Assembly: GCF_004341395.1 (NCBI RefSeq)
Contig: NZ_SLXT01000002.1
Coordinates: 62,001 to 126,000, forward strand
DNA from: Heliophilum fasciatum
Lineage (GTDB): Bacteria > Bacillota > Desulfitobacteriia > Heliobacteriales > Heliobacteriaceae
Direction of reading: 5' to 3'
DNA length: 64,000 nt
Position 1 is the stretch's first letter, and each line of letters begins with the position of its first letter. The notes under the pieces were generated by a model. It had not been told where the DNA came from. It was given only the letters and a program-made list of their open reading frames with translations, and ran no database searches. This document shows, piece after piece, positions 24,454 to 33,616 of the stretch. A program made the translations under genes and the position numbers.

Positions 24454-25992
24454 ATGGCCCCTACTACGAACAAACGAACTGCGATCATCGTCGGCGCCGG
24501 CGCTGCCGGACTCAGCACAGCGGTCCGGTTGGCTCATCAAGGCTGGGATGTAACCATATTTGAAAAAGAAAAAACTCCCGGCGGCCGACTTAGCGCTGTC
24601 GAGGAAAATGGCTATACGATCGACATTGGACCGACCATCTTGCTGATGGATGATGTATTTCGTCAGCTTTTTGCCGATGTGGGGCGCAAGCTGGAAGACT
24701 ATTTGGAATTGGTTCGACTGAACCCGCTTTATCAACTTTGTTTTTCCGACGGTACTGTTCTGCCCCTGCCCAGCACTACCAAGGAACTGCTCGACGAGAT
24801 TCGCCGGATCAATCCCGACGATGTGGACGGCTATCTGCAATTCCTTGCCCAGAGCAATGATCGCTACCGGGCGGTACGGGAAAATTTTTTCGAGCGGCCC
24901 ATGAACACCCTTGGCGAACTGTTAAGCATGGATTCACTGTTCGGATTCTACCGATTAAAAACGCTAACCAACATGTATGCCGATATCAGCCGCTACATCG
25001 CGGATGAGCGCCTGCGCCTGGCTCTGACCTTTGGAGCCATTTACATGGGCGTTTCTCCTTATAGCACGCCCTCGGCCTACACCATTATCTCCTATGTGGA
25101 ACACGCCGTCTGCGGCGTTTGGTACCCCAAAGGCGGCATGAACAAAGTCAGTAAAGCGCTGGTCAAACTGCTCGGTGAGTTCGGTGGGCAGTTGCAGCTA
25201 GGCCGCGAAGTCAGCGAAATCATCATTGAAAACGGCCACGCCCGCGGTGTGCGCTTGGCTAACGGCGAAACCCACCATGCCGATGTGGTCATTTCCAACG
25301 TGGACTTCCCTACGTCCATGGAAAAGCTCGTCAGCCCGCCTTACCGCGGCAAACACACAACCAAGAACTTGGAAAGCATGACTAACTCCTGCGGCGCTTT
25401 GATGTTTTACCTGGGCATCAACCATCGTTATGACCATCTCGATGTTCATAACATCTATTTTACCAGCAACTTCAAAAAGACGATGGATCAAATTTTTGAA
25501 GCGAAGGTCTTCCCTGACGAGCCGGCGATCTATCTTTATTCTCCGACGCGCATCGACCCGTCGATGGCACCGGAAGGCAAAGAAGTGCTCTACATCCTTG
25601 TACCAGCGCCCAACATGAGCAGTTCCGTCGACTGGATCAAGGACGTCCCCCGCTTCCGCGATATCGTCATGAGCAAACTGGAACGGTCGGGCCTCACCAA
25701 CCTACGGCAGCATATCGAATTTGAGCGGGTCTATACACCGCAAACCTTTGAGCAACGGTTCAATCTCTATCAAGGTGCTGCTTTCGGCTTGGCACCGACC
25801 CTATTCCAGTCGGCCTATTTCCGTCCCCGGATCACTTCGGACAAAGTGGATAATCTTTATTTTACCGGCGCCAGTGTCCACCCCGGCGGCGGTGTTCCTG
25901 TGGTTATGGTCTGCGCCAAATTGGTCACCGATCTGATCCTCAAAGACCATGGGTACACCCCTGTTTGGGCTGATCCCAAAGCAGCCGTATAA
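24454..25992 (+). CDS. crtN: Phytoene/diapophytoene desaturase (CrtI/CrtN family)
   Basis: A 512-aa FAD-dependent desaturase. The dinucleotide fold reads IIVGAGAAGLSTAVRLA (residues 9-25) with FEKEKTPGGR after it; GPTILLM follows the substrate entry region, and the C-terminal FAD motif is YFTGASVHPGGGVPVVM. The family introduces double bonds into C30 or C40 carotenoid precursors at the membrane. In Firmicutes the usual substrate is C30 4,4'-diapophytoene, so crtN is the best name, but CrtI-type C40 activity or an oxygenase-type relative (CrtNb/CrtP) cannot be ruled out. No crtM synthase is adjacent. AGGAG precedes the ATG and a bidirectional terminator follows. Confidence 0.8.
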   Translation: MAPTTNKRTAIIVGAGAAGLSTAVRLAHQGWDVTIFEKEKTPGGRLSAVEENGYTIDIGPTILLMDDVFRQLFADVGRKLEDYLELVRLNPLYQLCFSDGTVLPLPSTTKELLDEIRRINPDDVDGYLQFLAQSNDRYRAVRENFFERPMNTLGELLSMDSLFGFYRLKTLTNMYADISRYIADERLRLALTFGAIYMGVSPYSTPSAYTIISYVEHAVCGVWYPKGGMNKVSKALVKLLGEFGGQLQLGREVSEIIIENGHARGVRLANGETHHADVVISNVDFPTSMEKLVSPPYRGKHTTKNLESMTNSCGALMFYLGINHRYDHLDVHNIYFTSNFKKTMDQIFEAKVFPDEPAIYLYSPTRIDPSMAPEGKEVLYILVPAPNMSSSVDWIKDVPRFRDIVMSKLERSGLTNLRQHIEFERVYTPQTFEQRFNLYQGAAFGLAPTLFQSAYFRPRITSDKVDNLYFTGASVHPGGGVPVVMVCAKLVTDLILKDHGYTPVWADPKAAV

Positions 25993-26043
25993 CCGGTACC
26001 CAGCACTTATCGAAACCACAAGCGACGTCAGCACCGCCCATAG

Positions 26044-26092
26044 AAAAGAGGATGTTCATGTGTCGAGACGATACATGGACATCCTCTTTTGC
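26044..26092. terminator. Bidirectional terminator
   Basis: An 18-bp stem (26044-26061 with 26073-26090, one T-G pair) with A and T tracts at its ends. It separates the convergent desaturase and RND transporter genes. Confidence 0.88.
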
Positions 26093-26097
26093 TTTTG

Positions 26098-29000
26098 CTA
26101 TAGCGACTCCGGCGATCCTGCCGTACTTTCCGCAGGCAAAGCCCGCTTCGCATCCCATTTTTCTTTGAGCCGGTAGATGTAGATGAAAATAATTGGAATG
26201 ATGATCACCGTAAAGAAGGTCGATGTGAGGAGGCCGCCGATGATGACCCAGGCCATGCCAACACGGTTTTCGGCACCTTCGGCAATGGCCAGCGCTGTTG
26301 GGAGCATACCAACCACCATGGTGATCGTCGTCATCGAGATGGGCCGTAGCCGCGTCTTACCTGATTCGATGATCGCCTCACGGGGTGACTTGCCCCGTCC
26401 CATTAAGGTTAAGGCATAATCAAGGAGCAGCGTGCCGTTTTTGGCGACCAAGCCGTCCATCATGACGATCCCCATTAAGGAGAAGAGGTTCAAACTGTTT
26501 TTGGTCAACGCCAGGATAGCGAGCGCGCCGATCATCCCTAGCGGCAGTGAGAACATCCGAATAAAGGGCGTCAGGAATGATTCGTACAAGACAACCAGGA
26601 CCATATACACAAGGAGCAGCGACAGGATCAAAGCGCTGATCATTTGTGTAAACGTATCGTTCATGTTTTGCACTTGACCGGCCAGTTTGACGGTATAGAG
26701 GGGATCAAAGTTTTGCGCTTTGATCTTCTCTTGTACTTCCGCCGTGAACTCCTGCAGTGGCCGGTCATTCAAGTTACAGGTGAGCGTGATTGTGCGCTGT
26801 TTATCGATCCGCCGGATGCTACGCGGCCCCGTGCCTTCTTTAAAGTCGACGAGATTGCTCATCGCAATGTTCTGACCGCCCACGCTGATGGGCAGCTTTT
26901 TCAAGTCGCTGATCTCCATCTCGTCGCCGTCTTTGAAGCGCACATTAATGTCGATATCTTCGCCTTGCAACGTGAAGGTGCCCGCCGTGCTGCCGGTGAC
27001 GCCCGTTTGCAAGACGTTAGCAATATCATTGATCGAAGTGCCGTAGTATTTGACCCGTTCTCGGTTGATCACCGTCTGAATCTCCGGCTGCCCGGTGCGC
27101 CAACTGGTGTTAACGTCTTTGGCCCCAGGCGTGTTACGCATGAGATCCATCACTTCATTGGCGATCGTTTGCAGTTTGTCCGGGTCAGGACCCATGACGT
27201 TGATCTGTACGTTCCCGCCGCCGCCACTGCCGCCAGGCCCACCGCCACCGCCGGGCCCTCGTCCGGGCAAGCCGGCAATGGAGGCTGCCGTTTCACTAAC
27301 CCGTACTACGCCCGGCGGGAATTGTTCTTTGCCCCAGGCGCGCACTTGATCGGCAATCTGCCAGACCGTACGCTCGCGCTCCCGTTTGTTCGTCAGCATC
27401 ACCGAGAGACTTCCGGAGTTGCTGCTGACGCGAGCCTGGACGAATTTGACCTCCGGAATCGACTCCAGGATCAATGCTTCCATCCGCTTGGCAACGCGAT
27501 CGGTTCTTTCAAAGGGCGTTCCCTGCGGCAGCTCAATGTTGACGGAAAAGCTGCCTTCATCAGTTTGCGGCAAGAATTCAGCACCCACCACTTTCAGGGG
27601 GATCAAGCTGACGGCCGCGATGAACAAAACCAGCGCGCCGGCCAGCACTTTCTTGCCGTTATTTAAAGCGCTGTTGAGCGTTTTTTCATAGAGATGCTGA
27701 AAAAATTGCCCCACTTGATCGACCTTTTGCCAGAAGGGACCTTGTTTGATCTCATGACCGCCACGCCGGTAAAACTGCGACGACAACATGGGCGTGACCG
27801 TAAAGGACACAAAGAGCGAGAACAACGTGGCAAATACGATGGTCAAACCGAACTGGCGGAAAAATTGACCGACCATCCCTTCCATGAAGGCGATCGGTAA
27901 AAACACGATCACGTCACAAAGGGTGATCGCAATGGCGGCCATGCCGATTTCGTTTCGCCCTTCCAGTGCCGCTTTGTCGGCCCGTTTGCCCATGGCCAGA
28001 TGGCGATGAATATTTTCCAGTACGACGATGGAGTCATCGACGAGGATACCGATACACAGGGCCATCCCCATCAAGGACATCATGTTAAAGGAAAAATCAT
28101 TGATGTACATGATGAAGATCGTCGAGATCAGCGACGTCGGGATCGCCACCAGCACCGTCAGCATCGACCGCCAGTCTTTTAAGAAAAAGAACAAAGCAAT
28201 CGTCGTCGTCAAGATGCCCTCGAAGATGCTCATCTGCGTATTATTGAGCGACTTGTTCACATAGTCCGACGAGTCGTTCCCGATGATGATATTGACGTGG
28301 GGCAGTTCTTTTTGCAGCTTTTCCACTTCGGTGCGCAGCGCCGCGCCCACATCAACAACGCTGGCATCGCTTTGCTTGAAGACGGCAAGACCGACCGATT
28401 CTTCGCCGTTTAAGCGGCTCATCTCGCGGACTTCCTGGATTTGCTCACGAACGGTGGCGATCGTCTTTAAGGTCACCGTCGTGCCGTCACCGGTCGGGAT
28501 GGCCAGGTTTTCGATCTCTTTGATATTGCTGAATTCACCGAGTACGCGCAAATCGTAGTCTTTTTTCTGATAAAGTTTACCTGCTGGCTTGTTGGCATTT
28601 TCCGATTTAATCTTATTGACGATAGCGTTGAGCGCCACATTGTAGACATTCATTTTCTGGGGATCCACTTCGACAGCAATCTCTTTTTGCCGCCCGCCGT
28701 AGATCTGGATTTCCGACACGCCGTAGACACGGGCAAGCCGCTCTTGGATCAAGTTTTTGGCCAGATAGTAGGTATCGGCCTTGCTCATGCCTTCGCTGCT
28801 GATGCCTAGGTTCATGATCGGTGCCGCGTTGATGTCCCGTTTGATCACCATGGGATCGTTGGCATCTTCAGGGAGGCGCCCTTTGACGGCATCGACTTTT
28901 TTGGTCACATCCAAGGTGGCTTGATCGGCATCGGCTGTCAAATCAAACTCCAAGACGATGGAACCGGATCCCTGGCTTGCCGTCGATGAAATGGATTTGA

Positions 29001-29229
29001 GCTTGGACACGGAAGAAACGGCGTCTTCCAGGGGTTCAATGACTTGCGCTTCCACTTCTTCGGCAGCGGCGCCGGGATAGGATACTTGCACCGTTACATA
29101 GGGCGTGTTCATCGCCGGCAAAAGCTCCACGCCGATGCGGTCATAGCTGTAGAGCCCAAGCACGACAAAGAAAAGAACGATCATCGAGATGCCGGCGGGG
29201 CGCTTGATGGAAAACTCCGTTATGTTCAT
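26098..29229 (-). CDS. RND-family efflux transporter (AcrB/HAE1-like)
   Basis: A 1043-aa proton-driven inner-membrane pump with twelve helices and two large external loops. The proton-relay Asp pair is in GILVDDSIVVLENI. The N-terminal FSIKRPAGISMIV, the GFSLMG-like MMSLMGMALCIGI and the C-terminal GLLTSTFFTVIIIPI are family motifs. It works with the adaptor encoded just upstream (18-base gap). A Gly-rich insert (GRGPGGGGGPGGSGGGG) lies in the second periplasmic loop and looks like a lineage-specific expansion. No outer-membrane TolC-like gene is present, consistent with a Gram-positive-type lineage where HAE1 pumps also occur. Confidence 0.92.
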   Translation of the reverse strand: MNITEFSIKRPAGISMIVLFFVVLGLYSYDRIGVELLPAMNTPYVTVQVSYPGAAAEEVEAQVIEPLEDAVSSVSKLKSISSTASQGSGSIVLEFDLTADADQATLDVTKKVDAVKGRLPEDANDPMVIKRDINAAPIMNLGISSEGMSKADTYYLAKNLIQERLARVYGVSEIQIYGGRQKEIAVEVDPQKMNVYNVALNAIVNKIKSENANKPAGKLYQKKDYDLRVLGEFSNIKEIENLAIPTGDGTTVTLKTIATVREQIQEVREMSRLNGEESVGLAVFKQSDASVVDVGAALRTEVEKLQKELPHVNIIIGNDSSDYVNKSLNNTQMSIFEGILTTTIALFFFLKDWRSMLTVLVAIPTSLISTIFIMYINDFSFNMMSLMGMALCIGILVDDSIVVLENIHRHLAMGKRADKAALEGRNEIGMAAIAITLCDVIVFLPIAFMEGMVGQFFRQFGLTIVFATLFSLFVSFTVTPMLSSQFYRRGGHEIKQGPFWQKVDQVGQFFQHLYEKTLNSALNNGKKVLAGALVLFIAAVSLIPLKVVGAEFLPQTDEGSFSVNIELPQGTPFERTDRVAKRMEALILESIPEVKFVQARVSSNSGSLSVMLTNKRERERTVWQIADQVRAWGKEQFPPGVVRVSETAASIAGLPGRGPGGGGGPGGSGGGGNVQINVMGPDPDKLQTIANEVMDLMRNTPGAKDVNTSWRTGQPEIQTVINRERVKYYGTSINDIANVLQTGVTGSTAGTFTLQGEDIDINVRFKDGDEMEISDLKKLPISVGGQNIAMSNLVDFKEGTGPRSIRRIDKQRTITLTCNLNDRPLQEFTAEVQEKIKAQNFDPLYTVKLAGQVQNMNDTFTQMISALILSLLLVYMVLVVLYESFLTPFIRMFSLPLGMIGALAILALTKNSLNLFSLMGIVMMDGLVAKNGTLLLDYALTLMGRGKSPREAIIESGKTRLRPISMTTITMVVGMLPTALAIAEGAENRVGMAWVIIGGLLTSTFFTVIIIPIIFIYIYRLKEKWDAKRALPAESTAGSPESL

Positions 29230-29247
29230 ATGCTGACCACCTATCGC

Positions 29248-30591
29248 TTAGTTGCCGGCAGGGGCACCGGCCGGCCGTTGACCGCCGGCACCGCGCTCGC
29301 CTGGTGCACTGGAAGCGCTGCCTTGCCCGCCCCGTTCTCCTTGGGCACCGGCTGCATTGCCTTGTCCACTGCGTTCGCCCTGGGTGACACCAGCACCGCC
29401 GTTACCCTGACCACCTTGTCCCGCTGTCGGCTCCTCCACGCGCACCACCGTACCATTGCGGATCGCCATCAAGCGGCTGGTGATGATCGTTTCCCCGGCT
29501 TGTACGCCGGCGGTGATTTCCGTTTGCTTTTCTCCCACTTGGCCTGTCGTTACGTTGCGCTCGGCCGCTTTGTCGCCATCGAGCACGTAGATCACTTTTT
29601 TACCGGCCCGTTCGGCAATCGCTTCACTGGGCACCATGACGGCATTCTCGCGCACTTGCGTGAGCAAGTGAACTTCGGCGAACATGCCCGGTTTTAACAG
29701 TCCCTGAGGATTATCGATGGTCACCCAGACAGGATACATCTTGGTTTTGCTGTCGGCGGCCGGGCTCATACGGGATACTTGGCCTTGAAAGGGTTCCGGT
29801 GCCGCTGCTGTAACGGTCACTTCGGCCGGCATGCCCGTACGGACTTGATTGATATCGTCTTCGCTGATGTTGACCATCACTTCCACGCGGCTCAAATTCA
29901 TGACAACAAACGGTGCCGTACTGCTGGAAACCACTTCGCCCACATCGGCATTTTTGCTGGTGACGGTTCCGGCGATCGGCGAAGTAATGCGCGTATTGTC
30001 GAGATCAACTTGGGTCTGGGCGATGGTGGCTCGGCTCTGTTCTACACTGGCTTGGGCTGCCGCTACGGACGCCACGTTCATGTCGTAGTCTTGCTTAATC
30101 GAATCATAATTGGTCTGGGCTGTATCCAAGGCAGCTTGGGTCACGATACCGCCGTTAAAAAGCTCTTTTTGCCGCTCGAGATTACGTCGGGCGTCGTCAA
30201 GCTGTACTTGCGTCTTGGCGACTTGGCTTTTGGCCCGGTCCAGGTTGGCCTGGGCTGACGCTAAGGACGCACGGGCACCGTCCAGCTTGGCTTGCAGATC
30301 GTTGTTTTCCAGTTCCAAAAGCACCGTGCCCGGCCCTACGCTTTGGCCCACATCGCTGTAAACACGAGCCACTTTCCCGGACGTCTTGGGCACAACGCTG
30401 ACTTCTTCCACCGGGGCAATCTTGCCGCTGACGCTTAATAAGGTCGACAGCTTGGTTTTTTCTGCTTTGGCAGTTGTGACCACCGGCGTCACTGCACCGG
30501 CTTCAGTCGGAGTCGTTGCTTTTTTGCCGCATGCCGTCGTTGTGACGATCATCGTCGCGGCAAGCAGAAGAATTAGGGCCTTTTTGCGCAA
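29248..30591 (-). CDS. RND periplasmic adaptor (membrane fusion) lipoprotein
   Basis: A 447-aa HlyD/AcrA-type adaptor. The N-terminus has RKK, a hydrophobic stretch and a lipobox (TTTACGKK), so it is probably a lipoprotein. A lipoyl half-motif (GKIAPVEEVSVVPKTSGKVA), a long alpha-helical hairpin (about 105-200) and the second half-motif (ITSPIAGTVTSKNADVGE) follow. The last 55 residues are a Gly/Gln/Ala-rich repeat (GQGNAAGAQGERGG-like units). TTG 30591 is chosen because GAGGTGG lies six bases upstream; the GTG at 30600 is part of that ribosome site. It forms an operon with the pump. Confidence 0.88.
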   Translation of the reverse strand: MRKKALILLLAATMIVTTTACGKKATTPTEAGAVTPVVTTAKAEKTKLSTLLSVSGKIAPVEEVSVVPKTSGKVARVYSDVGQSVGPGTVLLELENNDLQAKLDGARASLASAQANLDRAKSQVAKTQVQLDDARRNLERQKELFNGGIVTQAALDTAQTNYDSIKQDYDMNVASVAAAQASVEQSRATIAQTQVDLDNTRITSPIAGTVTSKNADVGEVVSSSTAPFVVMNLSRVEVMVNISEDDINQVRTGMPAEVTVTAAAPEPFQGQVSRMSPAADSKTKMYPVWVTIDNPQGLLKPGMFAEVHLLTQVRENAVMVPSEAIAERAGKKVIYVLDGDKAAERNVTTGQVGEKQTEITAGVQAGETIITSRLMAIRNGTVVRVEEPTAGQGGQGNGGAGVTQGERSGQGNAAGAQGERGGQGSASSAPGERGAGGQRPAGAPAGN

Positions 30592-30666
30592 TCTAGCCAC
30601 CTCTTTGCCTGTTCTGTTCGCTTTGATTATACGGGAAAGTTATCAAGATTTGTTTAAGATATATAA

Positions 30667-30713
30667 GAAAACCTTGTGTGACTGCCGGGCAGTTTTTCAC
30701 ACAAGGTTTTTTA
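30667..30713 (-). terminator. Terminator of the multihaem cytochrome gene
   Basis: AAAACCTTGTGTGA (30668-30681) pairs with TCACACAAGGTTTT (30697-30710), with an inner CTGCC/GGCAG stem and T-runs on both sides. Confidence 0.85.
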
Positions 30714-30728
30714 GCGGTGATGCTGTTT

Positions 30729-32174
30729 TTATTCCGTGGGAACCGATGGAGGCGCGATGAAGGCTTGCCCCATGTTGGGATGGTGATAGTTTTTGTCTTT
30801 TGGCTCCGTAAGGTGACAGACGGTGCAGTTGCCGTTGGCACCGATGGGGGCAGCAAGTCCTTGGTACTGCACAGGTTGAATGTTGAGATCATAGCCAAAC
30901 AACGTGTTCGTCGGATACTGCAAGTGCGGCGAACCATGGCAGCTGGCACACATCATTCCACTCGCATCGGCCGTAAAGCGGTAGTTGGCTTGCATGCCCG
31001 CCGTCCAGTGACCATAGGAGTCTGCGTTCAAATCTGTTTTGCCGTAATTGGTATGACAAGAGAGACAATCCGGTTCTTGTGCCCATGGTGTGCGTCCAAC
31101 AACCTTCGTATTTTCAGGCAATCTCTCTTCAAGCCATTTCAGTAATCGCTGGGCAGCAGGCAACTCCTTTTGGGCGGTCAACAAGGATACGGCATGCTCT
31201 TCCAAGGTTCCGTGACAGCTCTGGCAATCCATCCCAAATGATGTATGTACGCTGCGTTCACATCGTACTTGTCCGGTCTTGGACGTTGGGTGGCAACTGG
31301 CACAAGTTTGCTCCGTATTTCCGGACATAAACTGAGCATGTTTGCCATGCATGGCCGCCGACATGCTCAGCACACCCTCTTTGCCTTTAGCATTCACATT
31401 TGCTGCGGAATGACAATCGAGGCAGTTTTGCGGGCGTCCGGCTTCCGCTTCTGCCAATAAGTTTGTGCCCTGGTTTTTGTCATGGGCCATCAGAATATTG
31501 CGCGCCGTTTTGTCAGAAAGTCCAATGCCATCTTCCGCTTCCCCGCCGCTATGGCATTTGTAACAGCTTACTTCTGCCGAAGATGGCAGGCCCGCCTTGG
31601 TACGAATCAATTCGGTACCATCGGTACCTTTGACGCTTACATCATACATGACATAGGGCTCAATTTGACCGTCATCCGTATAGGGAGATATGGGGATTCC
31701 CAGAGCCGTAAAGGCCTTTTTTTCCCCATTGAGCTTTAAGATGCCGGTGTCCGATGCGTTCCCGCTTTTACCGACATTTTTAGGGATCTCTTTGTGCATC
31801 GTGAACTTGGCATAATCCCAAAAATTAATCGTTTTCGAGGGATCGTTGTGATTTTCCGGGGCCCTGTACTCCACTTGAATCCCATCGGTCACAATGGCCG
31901 GCGGATCACCGCGTTTCACTACTTGTACCCATAAGTCATTGCCCGGTGTGTGCATGGCAAAATATTTATCATTATCACTGACGCATTTCATGCCAATGGT
32001 ATTCCAGGCGAAAGCGACATAATCACCCAATACCGGTTTCGGTGGCTTGGCAGCGCTTTCCGTTTGGTTATGTGTGACGACAATACTGGTTGCGATGCCA
32101 ATAGCAGCAATGATGCCGGCAAACGTCAAGGCGATGGGCTTCCAATTCTGCTGAAATCGATTGTTGCTGTCCAT
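30729..32174 (-). CDS. Membrane-anchored seven-haem c-type cytochrome
   Basis: A 481-aa protein with one N-terminal helix (about residues 13-32), which anchors it outside the membrane. Seven CxxCH haem sites are visible: CYKCH, CLDCH, CASCH, CQSCH, CLSCH, CASCH and CTVCH. The first 190 residues have no haem motif and form a separate, unrecognised domain. Haem-free His residues could be distal ligands. The protein probably carries electrons at the cell surface. It needs a cytochrome c maturation system, not present here. ATG 32174 follows AGGAGGAACATC; the upstream frame has no ribosome site. It is monocistronic. Confidence 0.85.
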   Translation of the reverse strand: MDSNNRFQQNWKPIALTFAGIIAAIGIATSIVVTHNQTESAAKPPKPVLGDYVAFAWNTIGMKCVSDNDKYFAMHTPGNDLWVQVVKRGDPPAIVTDGIQVEYRAPENHNDPSKTINFWDYAKFTMHKEIPKNVGKSGNASDTGILKLNGEKKAFTALGIPISPYTDDGQIEPYVMYDVSVKGTDGTELIRTKAGLPSSAEVSCYKCHSGGEAEDGIGLSDKTARNILMAHDKNQGTNLLAEAEAGRPQNCLDCHSAANVNAKGKEGVLSMSAAMHGKHAQFMSGNTEQTCASCHPTSKTGQVRCERSVHTSFGMDCQSCHGTLEEHAVSLLTAQKELPAAQRLLKWLEERLPENTKVVGRTPWAQEPDCLSCHTNYGKTDLNADSYGHWTAGMQANYRFTADASGMMCASCHGSPHLQYPTNTLFGYDLNIQPVQYQGLAAPIGANGNCTVCHLTEPKDKNYHHPNMGQAFIAPPSVPTE

Positions 32175-32306
32175 GATGTTCCTCCTGAAATCTGAATTAT
32201 CAGAATCGACCCTCAATAACGATTACACCACAGAGTATTATACCATTTTAATTTTTTGACTTCTATGATCGATTGAAAAATTCTGAATAATTCCTCGCTT
32301 TCAAGC

Positions 32307-32334
32307 AAAAAAGACTGGATTTACATCCAGCCCC
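32307..32334 (-). terminator. Rho-independent terminator
   Basis: CTGGAT and ATCCAG arms around TTAC at 32315-32330, with a six-T tract on the minus strand. It ends the 32349-33473 gene. Confidence 0.8.
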
Positions 32335-32348
32335 TTCTGAAGAATCCT

Positions 32349-33473
32349 TTAGATCACTAGGTCAATCTGTTGTACCGTACCGACTTGTCCATTTTCCTTG
32401 ACAAAGATGCCGCTTTGCTGCACCTGCCCTAAGGCTTCATTGCTGCTGTTTTTGATCGTAAAGCCGGTGGCTACACTGCCGAGGTAGATGGCACCAACAC
32501 CCTTTTGGCCCAGGGCAAAAAGATAATCGTTGCCGGCTTCATCCTTGGACCAGATGCGCAGCTTTTCGAAGATCGGATCATTTTCGTCAATCCAGTTGTT
32601 GTTGTCACTGTCAAAAGCAGCCAGTTCCGCAAAGCCGTTGCCGCTGTTCGGACCAAACAGTTCACTGCCGTCATTGATCGTTCCGTCGTTATTGCGGTCC
32701 AGGGCCAGAAAGCCGCTGCCCGGTTTGACAAAGGCGATGCGGTCGGCGCTACCATTGAGGTCAATATCAAAGCTAACATTACGTTCCGTCAGTTCGGCGG
32801 CCTTGCCGTCAAAATTGATCACGAGCGGATCAATGGCATCACCGGCTCGGATGCTGATGTGTTCGCTGGCGGCAAAGGCACGGCTCATGGTCATCTGAAT
32901 CGCAAAGTTCACGCTTTTGCCGTCCGCCGTTTGGAACGTACCCTGGGCGTTAAAGGCCATTTTTTCTTCTTCGCGGTACTCGATGTGCCGGTCATAAGCA
33001 CGGCCCCAACCTACGCGCGCTTGACTGCTTCCCGCCGCCGTTCCCTGCAACTGCAGTTGCAGGGAACGGCCTCCCTGTTCCTTTTTGATTCGTTCCGGGA
33101 GAATAAACTTGATCTCTTTGCCGGTCATCGCTTTGATGAACTGCTGCAACATTTCAATCTTCTGTCGATCTTTATCGGATAGCGCGAAAAGGACGTCATC
33201 TTCCGGCTCGACGGCCCCCGCTTGTTGCGTTTGTTGCGCCTGTTGTTGGATCTGGGCTTTAAAATCGTCGGATAATTCAAGAGCGTCAAAAGCCAGCGCC
33301 GCACGTCCGTCGTTCATCGCGCGCTTTTCGTCCAGTCGCACACCGCCGCGCTCATCGGTCGTCAGCGTCGTCAAGGTATTGCCTTTTTGAATACGCAGCG
33401 TCTCCGTTCGAGCATAGCTCTCGCTGGCGCTGTGCGCACTGGCCATCGTGATATTAGAGTTCATGATCCGCAT
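32349..33473 (-). CDS. Hypothetical protein with EF-hand/dockerin-like calcium loops
   Basis: A 374-aa protein with no signal peptide. A Gln-rich stretch (QIQQQAQQTQQ) lies near residue 78. The C-terminal 140 residues contain Asp/Asn loops of calcium-binding type: DLNGSADR, ALDRNNDGTINDGSELFG and FDSDNNNWIDENDPIFEKL. This module recurs in large secreted or surface proteins. Here it stands with an unrecognised N-terminal region, so function is unknown. ATG 33473 is preferred because AGGAGG lies eight bases upstream. A terminator follows. Confidence 0.65.
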   Translation of the reverse strand: MRIMNSNITMASAHSASESYARTETLRIQKGNTLTTLTTDERGGVRLDEKRAMNDGRAALAFDALELSDDFKAQIQQQAQQTQQAGAVEPEDDVLFALSDKDRQKIEMLQQFIKAMTGKEIKFILPERIKKEQGGRSLQLQLQGTAAGSSQARVGWGRAYDRHIEYREEEKMAFNAQGTFQTADGKSVNFAIQMTMSRAFAASEHISIRAGDAIDPLVINFDGKAAELTERNVSFDIDLNGSADRIAFVKPGSGFLALDRNNDGTINDGSELFGPNSGNGFAELAAFDSDNNNWIDENDPIFEKLRIWSKDEAGNDYLFALGQKGVGAIYLGSVATGFTIKNSSNEALGQVQQSGIFVKENGQVGTVQQIDLVI

Positions 33474-33616
33474 CCTGCACGCCTCCTGCCTTCCCGGTAC
33501 TGATCGTTGCTTTCCCACGCTTCCTTGCTTCAGGTAAAAAGCACGGACTTTCCTACGATCAGTATCGTGTTAAAAGACGTAAAGGCTTAACAGTTATTTT
33601 CGCAGATGCTTCGTTG

